A stretch of DNA of 9,338 bases from Thiotrichales bacterium (GTDB lineage: Bacteria; Pseudomonadota; Gammaproteobacteria; PS1; Pseudothioglobaceae). Below are positions 1-6,386 of the stretch, piece by piece. A program made the translations under genes and the position numbers. Where the stretch lies: contig NZUR01000039.1 of the NCBI GenBank assembly GCA_002698045.1, positions 3,985 to 13,322 of the forward strand, written 5' to 3'. Position 1 is the stretch's first letter. Each line of letters opens with the position of its first letter. The notes under the pieces are model-generated. The model saw only the letters and a list, made by a program, of their open reading frames with translations, was not told where the DNA came from and did not search any database.

Positions 1-185
1 TTCATGGGAATTTTCATCCAAAGAAGTAAAGGGAGAGTTGATAGTGCTGACAGGAAAAACCTATAAACAACAATTTCATCTTCACTGATATAAAAAGAAA
101 GATATTTTGCAGAAACTCCAGACAAAGCCCAAACCAATGGAACAAGGAGCATGATAAATGTCATAGATTTTTCTGATTGAAACAT
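1..185 (-). CDS. EamA/DMT-family membrane transporter, N-terminal fragment (cut by window edge)
   Basis: This reading frame starts at an ATG at 185 and stays open to base 1, giving 61 codons of a protein that continues outside the window. The visible part has a short polar start (MFQSEKSM), a first hydrophobic segment at about residues 8-33 containing the pattern VPLVWALSGVSAKY, a short polar turn (SEDE), and a second hydrophobic segment at about 38-57 with VVYRFFLSA. A Trp-x-x-Ser/Gly-x-x-x-x-x-K first helix followed by a helix beginning YRF is typical of EamA-domain drug/metabolite transporters, which are normally about 280-300 residues with ten helices in the inner membrane. A GGGA-type ribosome-binding site precedes the ATG by a few bases. 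The gene lies 18 bases downstream of the LysE-family gene on the same strand, so the two are probably co-transcribed. The substrate cannot be told from this fragment, and the family call rests on only two helices. Confidence 0.7.
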   Translation of the reverse strand, partial: MFQSEKSMTFIMLLVPLVWALSGVSAKYLSFYISEDEIVVYRFFLSALSTLPLLLWMKIPM

Positions 186-203
186 TACTTTCCCTAAATT
201 ATA

Positions 204-812
204 TTAATATAAAGCTACAAAACAGCCAACCAAAATCATTGTGATACCAGTCAATTCATTGACTCGTTTAATGATTGTTGGATTTTCAATATGCTTTCTA
301 AGCTTAATACCCATTATGTTTGCAAGACTAAGAACAAAAAAAACGGTACATCCTATAACTGAAATCACTTCAATTTCAGTTACAACTGTTAAGTTATTTA
401 AATCAATAAAAATTGGTAGAAAAGACAGATAAAAAATAATTGTTTTTGGATTTGTTACTCCAACTACAAAACCTGCCATCAAAAGCTTCAAGGTAGAATT
501 TTTCTGACTTGATTGCTCAAAACTAATGCCTTTTGAACGCCACTGCTGATAACCAATATAAATTAAATAGGATGCGCCTAGTATTTTCACATAAAGCATA
601 CTATTACTAATTACTTCAGACAAGACATTGAGCGTCAACATTGCAAGCGCAACATAGATAATGTCACCTATAGTATGCCCAAGCGAAAGCCAGATGGCTG
701 GAATAGGGCCATATCTAGTTGAGATTGCCAATACTGCAAATAAACCAGGTCCTGGTGAAATTGCATATACAAAAGTAGCAAACGTTAATGATAGCAAGGT
801 AAACAAATCCAT
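204..812 (-). CDS. LysE/RhtB-family amino-acid/metabolite exporter
   Basis: This is a 202-residue, almost entirely hydrophobic protein of the size usual for the LysE/RhtB translocator family, inner-membrane exporters of amino acids and related small metabolites. The family signature SPGPG is at residues 19-23 in the first helix, the Gly-rich second helix follows (LGHTIGD, 44-50), and the NPKTIIFYLSFLP motif at 121-133 is characteristic. Roughly six hydrophobic segments can be drawn at about 5-28, 38-62, 70-89, 110-135, 147-168 and 186-202. The substrate is not predictable from sequence. The gene is divergent from accA and is followed 18 bases later by an EamA-type transporter, which suggests a small export operon. 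No clear Shine-Dalgarno sequence precedes the ATG; instead a TATAAT sits only six bases upstream, which raises the possibility of a leaderless transcript. Confidence 0.88.
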   Translation of the reverse strand: MDLFTLLSLTFATFVYAISPGPGLFAVLAISTRYGPIPAIWLSLGHTIGDIIYVALAMLTLNVLSEVISNSMLYVKILGASYLIYIGYQQWRSKGISFEQSSQKNSTLKLLMAGFVVGVTNPKTIIFYLSFLPIFIDLNNLTVVTEIEVISVIGCTVFFVLSLANIMGIKLRKHIENPTIIKRVNELTGITMILVGCFVALY

Positions 813-818
813 TGGAAG

Positions 819-824
819 ATTATA
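819..824 (-). promoter_or_regulatory. Candidate -10 box for the LysE-family gene, possibly giving a leaderless mRNA
   Basis: A perfect TATAAT on the minus strand ends six bases before the ATG at 812, so transcription would begin at or next to the start codon. The hexamer at the -35 position (ATAATT, 842-847) is poor. AT-rich sequence makes chance TATAAT hits common, so this is tentative. Confidence 0.35.
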
Positions 825-835
825 AACATTGCATC

Positions 836-844
836 TGCTATAAT
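836..844 (+). promoter_or_regulatory. Candidate extended -10 promoter for accA-tilS
   Basis: TGCTATAAT is a perfect extended -10 element (TGn-TATAAT). It would start transcription near 851 and give a leader of about 29 bases before the accA ATG at 880. No convincing -35 hexamer is present, which an extended -10 can tolerate. The expected -35 position (about 816-821) overlaps the -10 box of the divergent exporter gene, so the two promoters may compete for polymerase. Confidence 0.45.
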
Positions 845-879
845 TATCATTAATTATTTACTATCATTGAGCCCGTTAA

Positions 880-1830
880 ATGAACTTAAATTATCTTGAC
901 TTTGAACAGCCGATTGCCGAACTTGAAGATAAGATTGATGCTTTAGAAAGTATCAAAGATGATGCTGATATCGCAAAGGAGATGGATTCTCTAAAATTAA
1001 AAAGCGAGCTACTGACAAAGAAAATTTTTTCTTCTCTTTCTGATTGGCAAATTTCACAACTGGCTAGGCATCCTCAAAGGCTTTACACTTTGGACTATAT
1101 CGATAAAATTTTTGATGAGTTTACTGAGCTCTGTGGTGATCGTGCTTATGCGAATGATCACTCCTTAATTGGTGGTATTGCTAAGATAGACGACTTCACA
1201 TTTATATTTTTGGGTCAACAAAAAGGACGCTCTACAAAAGAAAAGATATACCATAACTTTGGCATGACTAGACCTGAAGGTTATCGTAAAGCTCTCAGAC
1301 TTATGAAGATGGCTGAAAAATTCTCACTTCCTGTGGTTACCTTTATTGATACCCCTGGCGCCTATCCTGGAATTGGTGCTGAGGAACGAGGCCAAAGTGA
1401 AGCGATAGCAAGAAATCTATTCGAGATGTCAACCTTAAAAACCCCAATTATATCCATAGTGATTGGTGAGGGTGGATCTGGTGGTGCTCTTGCAATTGGT
1501 CTGTGTGACGTTATGATGATGTTTGAATATAGCATCTATTCTGTAATTTCACCTGAAGGCTGTGCATCTATTCTTTATAAAGATGCATCGAAGGCCTCTA
1601 TTGCTGCAGAGTCCCTTAAATTAACGAGCAAACACTTAAAAAAGAATAAATTAATTGATAAAGTCATACCAGAACCACTCGGTGGAATTCATAGAGACCC
1701 TGATAGGGCATCTAAATTCCTCAAGAAAGCGATTACCAAGGAATTGAAATCTTTATTGGATGTTCCAATTGAAAACCTGATTAAAGATAGACACGAGAAA
1801 CTACGAAGCTTTGGAAGATTTAGCGAATAA
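880..1830 (+). CDS. accA: Acetyl-CoA carboxylase carboxyltransferase subunit alpha
   Basis: AccA is half of the carboxyltransferase that moves the carboxyl group from biotin carboxyl-carrier protein to acetyl-CoA, making malonyl-CoA for fatty-acid synthesis in the cytoplasm; it pairs with AccD. The protein is 316 residues against about 319 in E. coli and matches that protein from its first residues ([16 protein letters not shown]), which fixes the ATG at 880. Recognisable blocks are [13 protein letters not shown] (62-74), [20 protein letters not shown] (155-174), the glycine-rich [13 protein letters not shown] (195-207) that forms part of the active site, and [12 protein letters not shown] (223-234). 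The Shine-Dalgarno sequence is weak. accD is not in this window. tilS begins inside the last codons of accA, so the two are probably translated from one mRNA; accA next to tilS is a common proteobacterial arrangement. Confidence 0.98.
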   Translation: MNLNYLDFEQPIAELEDKIDALESIKDDADIAKEMDSLKLKSELLTKKIFSSLSDWQISQLARHPQRLYTLDYIDKIFDEFTELCGDRAYANDHSLIGGIAKIDDFTFIFLGQQKGRSTKEKIYHNFGMTRPEGYRKALRLMKMAEKFSLPVVTFIDTPGAYPGIGAEERGQSEAIARNLFEMSTLKTPIISIVIGEGGSGGALAIGLCDVMMMFEYSIYSVISPEGCASILYKDASKASIAAESLKLTSKHLKKNKLIDKVIPEPLGGIHRDPDRASKFLKKAITKELKSLLDVPIENLIKDRHEKLRSFGRFSE

Positions 1831-2980
1831 AGATTCATCTTTAGTTGACAAAAAAATTGTCGTTGCCCTCAGTGGAGGCGTTGATTCTGTTGTGCTTCTT
1901 CACTTCTTAAATAGGCACTATCCCGGTAATATTAGAGCTATTCATATTAACCATAATCTTTCCAAATACAGTAAAGAGTGGAGTTCTTTTTGTAAAAATT
2001 TGTGTAAAAAAGACAATATCAAATTTAAAAGTATTGATATTATTATTAAAAAATCATCTAATATCGAAGAAAATGCACGTAAAAAACGCTATCTTTCACT
2101 AACGTCTGAAATATTGAATGGTGAAATACTTTGCACAGGTCATCATCAAGAGGACCAAGCTGAAACCTTTTTATTGCAACTCTTTAGGGGGAGTGGCGTT
2201 GCAGGATTAGCATCTATGCCAGAAAAAAAAATTATTAATGGATCTCAACTATACCGTCCATTTTTAAACATCTCAAAGACGCAGATTCTGGATTATGCTT
2301 CAAAAAACAAACTTAACTGGGTTGAAGATGATAGTAATCAAAACATCCATTTTAAACGGAATTTATTGCGAATTGAGTTCGTTCCTAAACTATCAGGAGT
2401 GTTTAATAGCCTAACAAAAAATATAGCTAGAAGCGCTAAACATCAAGCTGAAGCATTAGAATTAATGCATGATTTAGCTGAACTTGATATTACTAATTAT
2501 GTATTGATAGTTAAGGATAGACTTCAAGTCATTCCATTGCTTGAACTACCAAAAAGAAGATTAGTCAATGTGATTCGTTACTTTATTGGCAAACAAAACT
2601 TTCTTTTACCCTCCAGTAAAGTTCTTGATGAAATCATATCTCTATTAAATGCAAAAGCTGATGCAAAATCAATTGTAAAGTGGCAAAACTATCAAGTGAG
2701 GCGTTATCTTAATGAGCTTTATTTTTTTGACGAATTCAAAACCCAAACTACTGCGCCATGCCCGTATTATGAATCTTTAAAAGATCTTCCTAATTTTGAG
2801 ATAAGGTTTCGTCGAGAGGGTCAACGCGTCAAGTTAAAAGGCAAAACCCATTCTCAATCACTTAAAAAAATACTACAAGAATCAAAGATTCCGCCCTGGG
2901 AGAGAGACAAATTAAGGATGTACTATATAGATGGCTCTTTGCGTGCTATGGAAATTTTAGGTGAAATGAGCGACCCTTAA
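1811..2980 (+). CDS. tilS: tRNA(Ile)-lysidine synthase
   Basis: TilS attaches lysine to C34 of the CAU-anticodon isoleucine tRNA using ATP, so that it reads AUA codons. The protein has 389 residues (E. coli about 432). The N-terminal PP-loop ATPase has SGGVDS at 21-26, and further family blocks are HHQEDQAET (111-119), GSGVAGL (127-133), WVEDDSN (170-176) and FKRNLLR (181-187). The C-terminal tRNA-binding domain is seen at about 322-389, with [12 protein letters not shown] and [18 protein letters not shown]; it ends soon after this block, a little shorter than in E. coli. The start is inferred to be TTG at 1811, the only common start codon ahead of the PP-loop in this frame, giving a 20-base overlap with accA. 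There is no obvious Shine-Dalgarno sequence, so translation may depend on ribosomes finishing accA. The function call is firm; the exact start is less so. Confidence 0.95.
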   Translation: MEDLANKDSSLVDKKIVVALSGGVDSVVLLHFLNRHYPGNIRAIHINHNLSKYSKEWSSFCKNLCKKDNIKFKSIDIIIKKSSNIEENARKKRYLSLTSEILNGEILCTGHHQEDQAETFLLQLFRGSGVAGLASMPEKKIINGSQLYRPFLNISKTQILDYASKNKLNWVEDDSNQNIHFKRNLLRIEFVPKLSGVFNSLTKNIARSAKHQAEALELMHDLAELDITNYVLIVKDRLQVIPLLELPKRRLVNVIRYFIGKQNFLLPSSKVLDEIISLLNAKADAKSIVKWQNYQVRRYLNELYFFDEFKTQTTAPCPYYESLKDLPNFEIRFRREGQRVKLKGKTHSQSLKKILQESKIPPWERDKLRMYYIDGSLRAMEILGEMSDP

Positions 2981-3039
2981 CTATTAAACCCTGTACTTCT
3001 TAATCTCAAATATTTACAATTAGTAATAACTGATTTATT

Positions 3040-3621
3040 CTAATTCTCACCAAAATCTTGATTTAATGAGTCTTGAATTCTTGTCTCTATGGTGGCTTCA
3101 CAAAGATAGTTTGGATGCTCAGAACCAACTTTAACTATAGAGCCTGTCACAAAATCATTAATCATGGATTGATTAAACTCAAAGCGCATAAAGTGAACCG
3201 CTGAGGTTTTTACGTCTGTCTCTCTTTCTAAATCTTCATTACAAATAGCAAATACTTTTTGGTGATTCCCAACCTTAAAATATATGCCTCTTTCGACTCC
3301 AATTAGATTAGAGAGAGCTTTTGTACGCTCATCAACGTCTTCATACTCTATCATCATTGTTGCCTTCAGGTTAGAGCCTTCAGGAATAAGAGAGTTGTAA
3401 ACGTCTAGTTCTTCTTGTATGCCACTCGCTTCAAATATTTTTTCAATTCTAAGCATCTCTTGAATCTGATATTGAACAGTCTGCTTGTTTTCAAACAATA
3501 AACGTATATGTTCTCCTAGGTTAACCTCTCTAGCTTTTTTTATATCGATGGTATCTTTACGAATCGTTGAACGCTTTTCTGCGTACTCTTCTAATGTCAA
3601 TAAATCTTGTCTTTTTAGCAT
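3040..3621 (-). CDS. DUF3501 family protein of unknown function, third gene of the rubrerythrin operon
   Basis: This is a 193-residue soluble protein with no signal peptide, membrane helix or cysteine cluster. It resembles the DUF3501 family: a Leu/Glu-rich start (LKRQDLLTLEEYAEKR), a central block LGEHIRLLFENKQTVQYQIQEMLRIEKI, a following SLIPEGSNLKATMMIEYED block, and HFMRFEF near the C-terminus. No biochemical function is established that I know of. I place the start at the ATG at 3621. The frame can be extended four codons to a TTG at 3633, but a GAAAGA purine tract abuts that TTG with no room for spacing, whereas it lies 12 bases before the ATG. The gene follows the Fe-S protein by about 19 bases and shares its strand. 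In several proteobacteria, to my recollection, DUF3501 genes sit beside a rubrerythrin and a GlpC-like Fe-S protein, so a joint role in peroxide or redox metabolism is inferred. Confidence 0.85.
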   Translation of the reverse strand: MLKRQDLLTLEEYAEKRSTIRKDTIDIKKAREVNLGEHIRLLFENKQTVQYQIQEMLRIEKIFEASGIQEELDVYNSLIPEGSNLKATMMIEYEDVDERTKALSNLIGVERGIYFKVGNHQKVFAICNEDLERETDVKTSAVHFMRFEFNQSMINDFVTGSIVKVGSEHPNYLCEATIETRIQDSLNQDFGEN

Positions 3622-3640
3622 ATTTGTTATCAATCTTTCA

Positions 3641-4945
3641 TTATAAATCGTAAGCCATTTTTACCAAAGTAATGGGATGGATGGCTTCTATATTTTGAGT
3701 TGCAATTTTTGCTATATGTTTTCCCGCCATAACGCAATCACTCACAACTAAATCTGTATTATCAGTAACTTTTTTTGCAACCGGTTTGCCAATTTTAACT
3801 GAGTAGGTATGGGTTTCTTTTCTAACGCCGTATGTACCATCATGGCCAGAACATCTTTCGGCGATATTAACATCTAAATCAGGAATTAACCCAAGTATTC
3901 TTTTAGTGTGTGAGCCAATATTTTGAACTCTCTGATGACAAGCAATTTGGTATAGAACTTCTTTATCAATTGCTTCAAAATTAGTGTCTAGTTGATCACT
4001 TTCATTCAAAAACGTTAAGTATTCAAAAGGGTCAAAAAAGGCTTTTGAGATTAACTTAACATCTTCATTGTCACTAATTATCATTGGCAATTCATTCTTA
4101 AACATTAATACGCAAGAAGGAATTGGAGCAATCAATTTATAGCCATCATCAACTAGTTTTTTTAGTGGGACAATATTCTCATTGGCATACTTAATGACTG
4201 TTTCAAGATCTCCTAACTCCATCTTTGGCATGCCGCAGCACTGTGATTTTTTGATTAACTTTACCTCAACTTTATTGTGTCTAAGAACATCAACTAAATC
4301 AAGAACAGATTTAGGATCGTTATATTCACCATAACAAGTTCCAAATATTGCAACCTTGAATTTACTTTCAGTATTGTCTTCTATAAAAACTTTAGATAGT
4401 TTCTTTGAATGATATTTTGGAACTACCGCATCAACATGGACTCCCAAAACCTTTTCAGTTACCTTTCTAATAGTTTTGTTACTATTAGACCAATTTACAA
4501 TTGAAGAAACTAACGGTTTTGAAGCAACAGCTCCAACTTTTTGTGGCGCTGTTAATATTTTATGAGAAAGCTTAGTCTCACCTTTTTTAAATTGAATTGC
4601 CTTTGCACGAAGCATAAGATGAGGAAAATCAACATTCCAGTCATGTGGTGGAACGTAAGGGCACTTTGACATATAACATAAATCACATAAGTAGCATTGA
4701 TCAACAACTTTTTTGAAGTCTGCCTTATCAACACCATCAACCTCAAATGTTTTTGATTCGTCAATTAAATCAAACAATGTTGGAAAAGATTGACACAAGC
4801 TTACACAACGCCTACAGCCATGACAAATATCAAAAACTCTCTCTAACTCATCATTAAGAGACTGTTCATTATAAAAATTTTCATCTTTCCAATTTAAAGG
4901 ATGACGAGTAGGTGCTTCTAAGTTCCCTTCTTTATATTTACTCAT
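3641..4945 (-). CDS. GlpC/HdrD-like (4Fe-4S) protein with two CCG domains, middle gene of the rubrerythrin operon
   Basis: This 434-residue soluble protein has the domain order of GlpC and heterodisulfide-reductase D-type electron carriers. A two-cluster ferredoxin module comes first: C41-x2-C44-x2-C47-x3-C51, then C84-x2-C87-x2-C90-x4-C95-Pro. Two cysteine-rich CCG-type domains follow. The first has C204, C236-C237-Gly-Met-Pro and C278; the second has C336, a CSGHDGTYG segment at 365-373 where CCG would be expected, and C404. Such proteins pass electrons between quinone, thiol/disulfide or flavoprotein partners. The real partner is unknown here: no GlpA/GlpB or Hdr subunits are nearby, so glycerol-3-phosphate oxidation is unlikely. 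Position between a rubrerythrin lacking a rubredoxin domain and a DUF3501 gene suggests it may feed electrons to the rubrerythrin, which is inference. No Shine-Dalgarno sequence is visible before the ATG, and the gap to the upstream gene holds interleaved inverted repeats, so its translation may be regulated. Confidence 0.88.
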   Translation of the reverse strand: MSKYKEGNLEAPTRHPLNWKDENFYNEQSLNDELERVFDICHGCRRCVSLCQSFPTLFDLIDESKTFEVDGVDKADFKKVVDQCYLCDLCYMSKCPYVPPHDWNVDFPHLMLRAKAIQFKKGETKLSHKILTAPQKVGAVASKPLVSSIVNWSNSNKTIRKVTEKVLGVHVDAVVPKYHSKKLSKVFIEDNTESKFKVAIFGTCYGEYNDPKSVLDLVDVLRHNKVEVKLIKKSQCCGMPKMELGDLETVIKYANENIVPLKKLVDDGYKLIAPIPSCVLMFKNELPMIISDNEDVKLISKAFFDPFEYLTFLNESDQLDTNFEAIDKEVLYQIACHQRVQNIGSHTKRILGLIPDLDVNIAERCSGHDGTYGVRKETHTYSVKIGKPVAKKVTDNTDLVVSDCVMAGKHIAKIATQNIEAIHPITLVKMAYDL

Positions 4946-4960
4946 TTTTAGTGGGTTTTT

Positions 4961-5002
4961 GTTGCCATAAGCTATAAACTCATGGCAACAGATTGTTTAT
5001 AG
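4961..5002 (-). repeat. Two interleaved perfect 8-bp inverted repeats (pseudoknot-like or switching hairpins)
   Basis: Read on the minus strand, which is the direction of the operon, the order is CTATAAAC, 5 bases, GTTGCCAT, 2 bases, GTTTATAG, 3 bases, ATGGCAAC. The first arm pairs with the third and the second with the fourth, in an A-B-A'-B' pattern. The first arm includes the rubrerythrin stop codon, and the last arm ends 15 bases before the Fe-S protein ATG. The B/B' stem has more G+C and should be the stronger. The segment after the last arm is A-rich, not T-rich, so it does not look like an intrinsic terminator of the operon. Confidence 0.6.
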
Positions 5003-5416
5003 ACTATCGAATGCTTTTTGGTAACGATTTGCATGAGAACGCTCAGCTTTTGCGAGTGTTTCAAACCAATCTGCAATTTCATCAAATCCTTCTTCCCTTG
5101 CAGTTTTAGCCATACCAGGATACATATCAGTGTATTCATGGGTTTCACCATGAATTGCACTCGCCAACATTTCCTTTACTTCCTTTGCAGGCATATCAGT
5201 ACCTGGATCACCAACACCGCCTTCAATTAAATGCTCCATATGACCATGCGCATGGCCTGTTTCACCTTCTGCTGTAGATCTAAATAATGCAGCCATATCT
5301 GGCTCTCCCAATATATCGCATTGATTTGCAAAATATAAATAACGTCTATTCGCTTGAGATTCACCTGCAAACGCATCTTTTAAGCTTTGTTCAGTTTTAC
5401 TTCCGTTTAATGACAT
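4997..5416 (-). CDS. rbr: Rubrerythrin (diiron peroxidase domain only, no rubredoxin domain)
   Basis: Rubrerythrins are cytoplasmic ferritin-like four-helix proteins with a diiron site that reduce hydrogen peroxide to water. At 139 residues this is the ferritin-like domain alone; the C-terminal rubredoxin domain of classical rubrerythrin (about 190 residues, with two CxxC pairs) is absent, and the only cysteine is C33. All expected iron ligands can be placed: E19 in [11 protein letters not shown]52 and H55 in AEGETGH, E91 and E94 in [11 protein letters not shown], and E125 and H128 in [10 protein letters not shown]. Electrons must therefore come from another protein, possibly the Fe-S protein encoded next in the operon. 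The ATG is preceded by GGAGGA at good spacing, the clearest ribosome-binding site in the window, implying strong translation. An OxyR-like regulator is divergently transcribed. Confidence 0.95.
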   Translation of the reverse strand: MSLNGSKTEQSLKDAFAGESQANRRYLYFANQCDILGEPDMAALFRSTAEGETGHAHGHMEHLIEGGVGDPGTDMPAKEVKEMLASAIHGETHEYTDMYPGMAKTAREEGFDEIADWFETLAKAERSHANRYQKAFDSL

Positions 5417-5420
5417 AAAT

Positions 5421-5426
5421 TCCTCC
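5421..5426 (-). promoter_or_regulatory. Strong Shine-Dalgarno site of the rubrerythrin gene
   Basis: GGAGGA on the minus strand lies four bases before the ATG at 5416. It confirms that start and contrasts with the weak or missing ribosome-binding sites of the other genes here, consistent with rubrerythrin being the most abundant product of its operon. Confidence 0.75.
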
Positions 5427-5446
5427 GATTGGTTAAACGAAAGAAT

Positions 5447-5455
5447 ATCATACCA
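5447..5455 (-). promoter_or_regulatory. Candidate extended -10 promoter of the rubrerythrin operon
   Basis: TGGTATGAT on the minus strand fits the extended -10 pattern TGn-TATnAT. A weak -35-like TTAACT lies 16 bases further upstream (5469-5474). Transcription would start near 5440, leaving a leader of about 24 bases that includes the strong ribosome-binding site. Confidence 0.5.
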
Positions 5456-5490
5456 TTTATTTATATAAAGTTAAATTGAATAAAAACGCA

Positions 5491-5496
5491 TATAAT
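5491..5496 (+). promoter_or_regulatory. Candidate -10 box of the OxyR-like regulator gene
   Basis: A perfect TATAAT on the plus strand would start transcription near 5503, about 17 bases before the ATG at 5520. No good -35 hexamer is seen; the -35 position (about 5468-5473) coincides with that of the divergent rubrerythrin promoter. Confidence 0.42.
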
Positions 5497-5497
5497 G

Positions 5498-5512
5498 TTC
5501 GTAAAAAACGAA
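5498..5512. promoter_or_regulatory. Inverted repeat TTCGT-N5-ACGAA, likely LysR-type operator
   Basis: Two perfect 5-bp arms are separated by five A residues. The site contains the T-N11-A spacing (T5499 to A5511) typical of LysR-family boxes. It lies just downstream of the regulator's own -10 box and over its predicted transcription start, a position suited to autorepression. Assignment to this regulator is inference. Confidence 0.45.
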
Positions 5513-5519
5513 TATAAAG

Positions 5520-6377
5520 ATGACGCCTTCATTAAAAAATTTACAATACCTAATTGCCCTTAGAAAGACCAATCATTTTTCAAGGGCAGCAAGTGAATGC
5601 TTTGTTAGCCCTTCTACGTTTAGTGCAGGGATAGCAAAACTAGAGAGTGACTTAAATGTAGAACTTGTCCAAAGAAACAATAAGAGTGTCTTATTTACAC
5701 CAACTGGTAAAAGTGTTGTCAATCAAGCAATTTCAGTAATGGCTGAAATAAATATCTTAGTTAGTACTGCAAAATTAGATTTTTTTGAATCTGAAGTGTC
5801 CATTGGTGTAATACCTACAATCTCTACTTATATTCTTCCAAATTTTTTGTCTAACCTAAATAAGAATTACCCAAAACTTAAAATCATCTTTAAAGAAGAT
5901 ACAAGTGATAATCTTTTAAAGCAACTCGATGAAGCGAAGATAGATTTTGCAATATTTGCTTTTCCATATGAATTGCCTGAATCTATTGAAAATTTTCAAG
6001 TTTTCTCAGATTCAATACATTTTATTCATCATAATAATCGTAACAACAAAGCAATCGATAATGGATCTCTATTACTACTTGAGCAGGGTCATTGTTTAAG
6101 GTCTCATATCATGCAGAACAACGCCATATTAAATCGTCATATTTCAAATTTTTCCTGCACCAGTATTTCAACTCTAGTGGCGATGGTTGATACCGATATT
6201 GGAGTAAGTTTTTTACCTAAAATGGCAATTGATTATGGAATACTTAATCACTACCCAAATATTTCAATAGACATGAGTTCAACTAAAACTAAGAGAGATA
6301 TTGGCGTAATCTATAGAAAAAATAACCAGCAAGAGGAAAGTATTAAGGAGTTAGCAAGTCTACTCATAAAAAGTTAA
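5520..6377 (+). CDS. oxyR: OxyR-like LysR-family transcriptional regulator
   Basis: This 285-residue protein has an N-terminal winged helix-turn-helix (about 4-62; HFSRAASECFVSPSTFSAGIAKLE is split across the recognition region) and a LysR substrate-binding domain from about 92. It resembles OxyR throughout: IGVIPTISTYILPNFL (95-110), LLEQGHCLRSHIM (186-198) and IGVSFLPKMAI (227-237). OxyR senses hydrogen peroxide through a peroxidatic cysteine, C199 in E. coli, which here is C192 in GHCLR. The resolving cysteine, C208 in E. coli, nine residues later, is replaced by N201; the only other cysteines are C27 and C213. So peroxide sensing is plausible, but the usual C199-C208 disulfide cannot form. 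It is divergent from the rubrerythrin operon, its likely target, and has a candidate operator over its own promoter. The protein is about 20 residues shorter at the C-terminus than E. coli OxyR. A different LysR-type sensor with an OxyR-like fold remains possible. Confidence 0.85.
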   Translation: MTPSLKNLQYLIALRKTNHFSRAASECFVSPSTFSAGIAKLESDLNVELVQRNNKSVLFTPTGKSVVNQAISVMAEINILVSTAKLDFFESEVSIGVIPTISTYILPNFLSNLNKNYPKLKIIFKEDTSDNLLKQLDEAKIDFAIFAFPYELPESIENFQVFSDSIHFIHHNNRNNKAIDNGSLLLLEQGHCLRSHIMQNNAILNRHISNFSCTSISTLVAMVDTDIGVSFLPKMAIDYGILNHYPNISIDMSSTKTKRDIGVIYRKNNQQEESIKELASLLIKS

Positions 6378-6386
6378 CCCTTTGCT

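Noticed and set aside
241..432. A 63-codon plus-strand frame inside the LysE-family gene
   Set aside because: It is antisense to a clear membrane-protein gene, has no ribosome-binding site and no recognisable protein features.
3018..3045. AATTAG...CTAATT as a terminator between tilS and the DUF3501 gene
   Set aside because: Six AT-only-type pairs with a 16-base loop and no following T-run are expected by chance in this composition.
3622..3633. TTG at 3633 as the start of the DUF3501 gene
   Set aside because: The only purine-rich tract abuts this TTG, leaving no spacing; the ATG at 3621 is better placed and matches the expected N-terminus.
4552..4764. A 70-codon minus-strand frame inside the Fe-S protein gene
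   Set aside because: It is an out-of-frame shadow of the Fe-S gene; the real frame carries all the cysteine motifs.
4961..4989. The GTTGCCAT/ATGGCAAC hairpin as an intrinsic terminator after rubrerythrin
   Set aside because: In the operon direction it is followed by AAAAACCC and not by a T-run, and on the other strand the T-run precedes the stem.
4972..5230. Two short frames (minus 4972-5160, plus 5018-5230) across the rubrerythrin gene
   Set aside because: Both overlap the rubrerythrin frame, whose iron ligands and strong ribosome-binding site make it the real gene.
5427..5519. A classical E. coli OxyR site (repeated ATAG/CTAT blocks) upstream of rubrerythrin
   Set aside because: No ATAG-N5-CTAT pair is present in the gap; only the TTCGT-N5-ACGAA repeat is seen.
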